This document shows positions 60,760-64,000 of a stretch of DNA of 64,000 nucleotides, piece by piece. Origin of the DNA: Numida meleagris (lineage: Eukaryota > Chordata > Aves > Galliformes > Numididae). The stretch spans positions 2,600,923 through 2,664,922 of the forward strand of contig NC_034422.1 of the NCBI RefSeq assembly GCF_002078875.1, given 5' to 3'. The notes beneath the pieces are model-generated. The model saw only the letters and a program-made list of their open reading frames with translations. It did no database searches and was not told the origin of the DNA. Both the position numbers and the translations under genes were made by a program. Within the stretch, counting starts at the first letter, position 1. The number at the start of each line of letters is the position of its first letter.

Positions 60760-63700
60760 CTAAAAGACTGAGGTTCACTCTCTGCTGGGCTCAGCCAGGC
60801 TCGTGTCCTTTGAGCTCTTTTTGTGCTCACTGAGAGCCGTTTCACCTTCCATTGGGCAGAGGTCACTTGGAGGGGATCACGACCCAGCTCTCATCAGGAG
60901 TGTTCTACTAAGTGTTCTACGTGCTTTTGTTGCTTAGAAGAAGCAAATCAAAAGTTAGTTCACTTTCTACTTTGTTCTTTGCACGCAGCTTGAAGTCCTT
61001 TCTGTTAAAACTGATTTCTGGGGAAAAAAAATAAAAGAGACAAAAGGGAGAAAATGGGTTTTGAAACAATGAGCTAGAGGGTATGTGTCTGAGAAGAGGA
61101 ACCTGATGGTTGGTTTTTAAGCTTTTGAAATACTTTACAGTCCATATTGCCTAGAGTAGATGGATGTGGCGTTGGTCAAGCCTTCATAAAGCCAACAGAC
61201 GCAGCAGCTTTGGGTTCAGGACTCTGGCTGGATCCATTCTCAAGGAGAGGCTATGCTTTGGCTCCAGATGATGTAGAGTGACATTTCCTGGCACTCTGGT
61301 TAGCCTGGAGGTTTGTTCTTGAGCACTGTGTTCTGAGACTGTCCCAGCAAAGCACGAGGGACCTACTCTTGGCCGTTATATCAGACCCACGTGCTTACAG
61401 GACAGTCCAGCAACACAGTCTTAAGCCATGTCAGGTGTGAGTACATTACTTCACCTTTCCTGAGTAAGCTAAAATATAAGGAGGGTGAGTTTATTTTCTG
61501 GTAACTGAAGAGAGATTTGGATCTTGGAAAATGTTGAAGTGCTGTAGGCAGATGGTACGTGATCCAGCGTAAAGCCTGCCAGTGAAAAGTTAACCTGTCA
61601 GTGTTTTGGTTTTTTATTATTGTTCTTAACAAATCTGAACTAGTGGAGCAAATTTATACTGGATCAGTGCTTTGTGTCTCACAGCTGCAGTAGTTTTGAT
61701 CCAAGTTGGATTTATTATATCACTGAACCGCGATGCAAGTGTGCAGAAGATGTGAATGCAGCTCTGGGAGCTGTATTTCTGTCAGGAAAGCACACCCTTC
61801 AGATACCTCACCCTGAAGCTCTTTGTTTCTGGCTGTGTTGCTTCTGAATCTCAGAGCCTTTTTCTTCGATTGTCCTTCCTTCAAGCTCAGCTTCCACAGC
61901 ACGCTGCCATGCTGTGGTACGCATTAGCACTCTATAGAGAGAGAGAGTTACGTAGCAGGGTAGAACAGCTCACATGCTTGCAAGAAATAAATGTTTTGAA
62001 GTTTGTTTAATCAGGGTTGGTTTGTTTTCCTGCATATATTTAAGAGGAGAGGATGACAGTTTGCTGTTTGTCACATGTGTTGCCTGTGTGTGAATGAAAA
62101 GCACTGGTCACCTTCCATCTTTCTCCAGAGTGTAACAAGCAGTAACCAGTGCTCTGCTGAAGGTATCCCACTGCTTGCTTTACAATGTTAAGCTCTTTCT
62201 GTGTTTGTGAGTAAATATAATAACGTACATGTGTATAGGTCCTGAAACTAAGTGGTGTCTCAGCTCCCCCAGAACGTGGTTTGCCACGTTGCAGGTAGAA
62301 TTGCCAGCTTTCAGCCCTTGAATCTTGGCGGAGGTGGCTGTGTGAGCATGGCAGCACCATCTGTACTGAGCCCACTGCAGACCAGGCTGAGGGCAGGGTG
62401 CTGTGCTGGGACACACAGCATCCCTGCTGCCCATGGGGAGCCCAGCAGCTTCCACTGAGCCTTCCCATCTTCTGAAAAATTGCTTTTCATTAGCAGATGG
62501 TTCATGCTGAGAGAGCAAGTCTGTGCCTAAAAGCAATCTGCAAGAGGCTAAGGCTTTAATGATGAAGTGAGAGGTCTCTATAATGATGAGCACTCTTTGT
62601 GGCATGCTTGTGAACATGTTCCAGGCTTCTTTACACACCAGGGAGCAGATCAATTACATATTCAAGTTCTCTATCCATTCCTTTTTAGGCCTCAACTCTT
62701 ATCAAAGTCAAACAGGTGTCTAAAATGTTGGTCTGGGGCTTAGGTAGCCTTCCCCTTTTCTCCCTTTCCAGTGTTTAAAGAGCTGTTGTCTCAACCTGGC
62801 AGCTTCAAATACTTGATCAGTTCTTCTCCTGACTCCCCAGTCCACATACAAGGAAGGTACGCAAAAAGGAGGTAACTGTGGGTGTTTCCCATCTCCATGC
62901 CAGAAATAGGGCCCCTTGAGAAAATGGGATTTTGGGAACTGCTTGTTCATGTTCAAATAAATGCTTTTCTATTTGAAGCTCCCTGGAAACTGGAGGAGGG
63001 GAGGAAATTGCAAGGTTATTTGTTTTCTTTAGCATTTACAGGCAGCTTGGCTTGTGGCCTTATGCATTAACTAGAGCTGGCTCCTTCACAGGAATGATAA
63101 CGTGTGCTGACTTTTACTTCAAATCCAATTTTACTGGCAAAATTCAATTCTAAAGCCATTCTTGACGATGAAACCATATTTGCAAAGTCAGATGGGTAAC
63201 TAGGAGCCCCAGGTTACCAGCATTCCAGGGGAACTCTTCAGCGATACTGGGAAGGTGATGCTACAGCCTCCTGGCATAGCACGTTAGTACAGTCTCTCAG
63301 AGAGCTCAGGGAAGATAGCAAAGAGAAAACTGATGCATAATGCCACCAGCTCAGAGCCAGTTTCTGAGATTTCTGAGTGCAAAAACAAGAATAAACTATT
63401 TCTGTGGAAGATCTTTACCACCGGTGGGAGGCTGCAGATGCCTACATGCAAGGTAATGAACAGTTCCCATCAAGTGGAGAGCTATTCGACAGGGCCATTA
63501 GCTCCTCTGCAGCTTATGAATCAAAGTAAGCCCTCACCAGTCCTCTCCAGGTAGCTCTTGTGCTGGCTCTGGATGGGAACTGAGTCCCCTCAGCCTTTAA
63601 TGTGACCCCCACGCAGGCTCTTTGACAGGTGTAGGCCGTGCTCCATCTGTCTGTGTGTGGCATCCTGCCCTCCCACTATGCACCATGTGCCAGGGCAGCT

Positions 63701-64000
63701 TTGCTAACAAACCACAGGTTGAGAAGCAGGGACCAGCAGATGACAGCAAGTGAGCAGTCGGTTTCTAGCCACAGGACCACTAAGCACCAGTCAAATTTCC
63801 TAATGCTCTTAGGGAAAAATTGGAGAGCTGCATGGCCCGAAGGGCCCTGTTAGGCTTCTTGAGTGGTTCTGTGCCTTCATTGTGCACCCACACGTGCAGA
63901 ACCATCCTTGAAGCATCAGACTGTACAAGGCCTTGAACTGATGTCAAGCAGGAAGTATCACAAAACGTGTGCGGGCCTGGGGGCTTCAGCTGTGGTAGAG
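60760..64000. other. Intergenic, gene-poor
   Basis: No gene is recognised up to the right edge. A short GA run lies at 61935-61947. Overlapping minus frames of 142 and 157 codons (62040-62653) in two phases carry no family motif, and frames on the plus strand cover part of the same DNA. Confidence 0.5.
61935..61947 (+). repeat. (GA)n simple repeat
   Basis: About six AG units between TCTAT and TTACG. Confidence 0.75.

Noticed and set aside
62040..62653. Minus-strand frames of 142 and 157 codons in two phases
   Set aside because: Two overlapping phases are open together, which points to low stop density rather than coding. No family motif was found.
1..64000. CRISPR arrays, bacterial operons, phage or integrated virus
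   Set aside because: No regularly spaced direct repeats with unique spacers, no ribosome-binding-site/operon structure, and no LTR pairs or recognisable gag/pol/env frames were seen.

Overview
The window looks like nuclear DNA of a bird, most likely a galliform such as chicken. Three observations support this: a vertebrate gene with GT-AG introns at the left edge; very long A+T-leaning non-coding DNA with sparse CpG; and at 34687-35157 a shortened mariner-family element whose ends resemble the chicken mariner group (Galluhop/Mariner1_GG type, recalled rather than searched). No bacterial, phage or viral gene organisation is present.

Layout. Positions 1-1295 carry the last two coding exons of a polypeptide GalNAc-transferase on the + strand. 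It is best identified as GALNT18 (Y subfamily) and ends in the gamma repeat of the C-terminal ricin-type lectin domain. The intron between the exons (168-1148) is largely a decayed short-period tandem repeat. The 3' UTR probably runs to about 2.9-3.0 kb, where the first canonical poly(A) signals occur. From there to the right edge, about 61 kb, I recognise no protein-coding gene. This fits the long gene-poor interval I recall beyond the 3' end of GALNT18 in other vertebrates. The many open frames of 60-174 codons there are of the size expected by chance, and many are open on both strands.

Within the gene-poor part, what can be supported is small-scale. There are two exon-like stretches (9900-10235, with an acceptor, protein-like frames broken by a shift and an AATAAA; and 48540-48678, with an acceptor, an open frame and a donor). 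There is an unrecognised protein-like frame at 27353-27697. A GC-rich block near 12.6-13.1 kb has two exact YY1-type motifs, one of which overlaps a well-placed ATG. Two short CpG clusters lie at 18.07-18.18 kb and 42.87-43.03 kb, the second with CRE-like and CTCF-like motifs. A second CTCF-like motif of opposite orientation lies at 49.94 kb. Several A+T-rich blocks have the texture of conserved non-coding enhancers (20.8-21.1, 21.5-21.7, 39.4-39.7, 41.85-42.1, 52.9-53.2 and 60.5-60.75 kb). Simple repeats and A tracts are scattered throughout. No CR1 3' end, LTR, tRNA or CRISPR was found.

I found no previously undescribed multi-gene system. The leads most worth testing are the exon-like block at 9.9-10.2 kb, the CpG-retaining block at 52.9 kb, the YY1/ATG block at 12.9 kb and the repeat-built intron.
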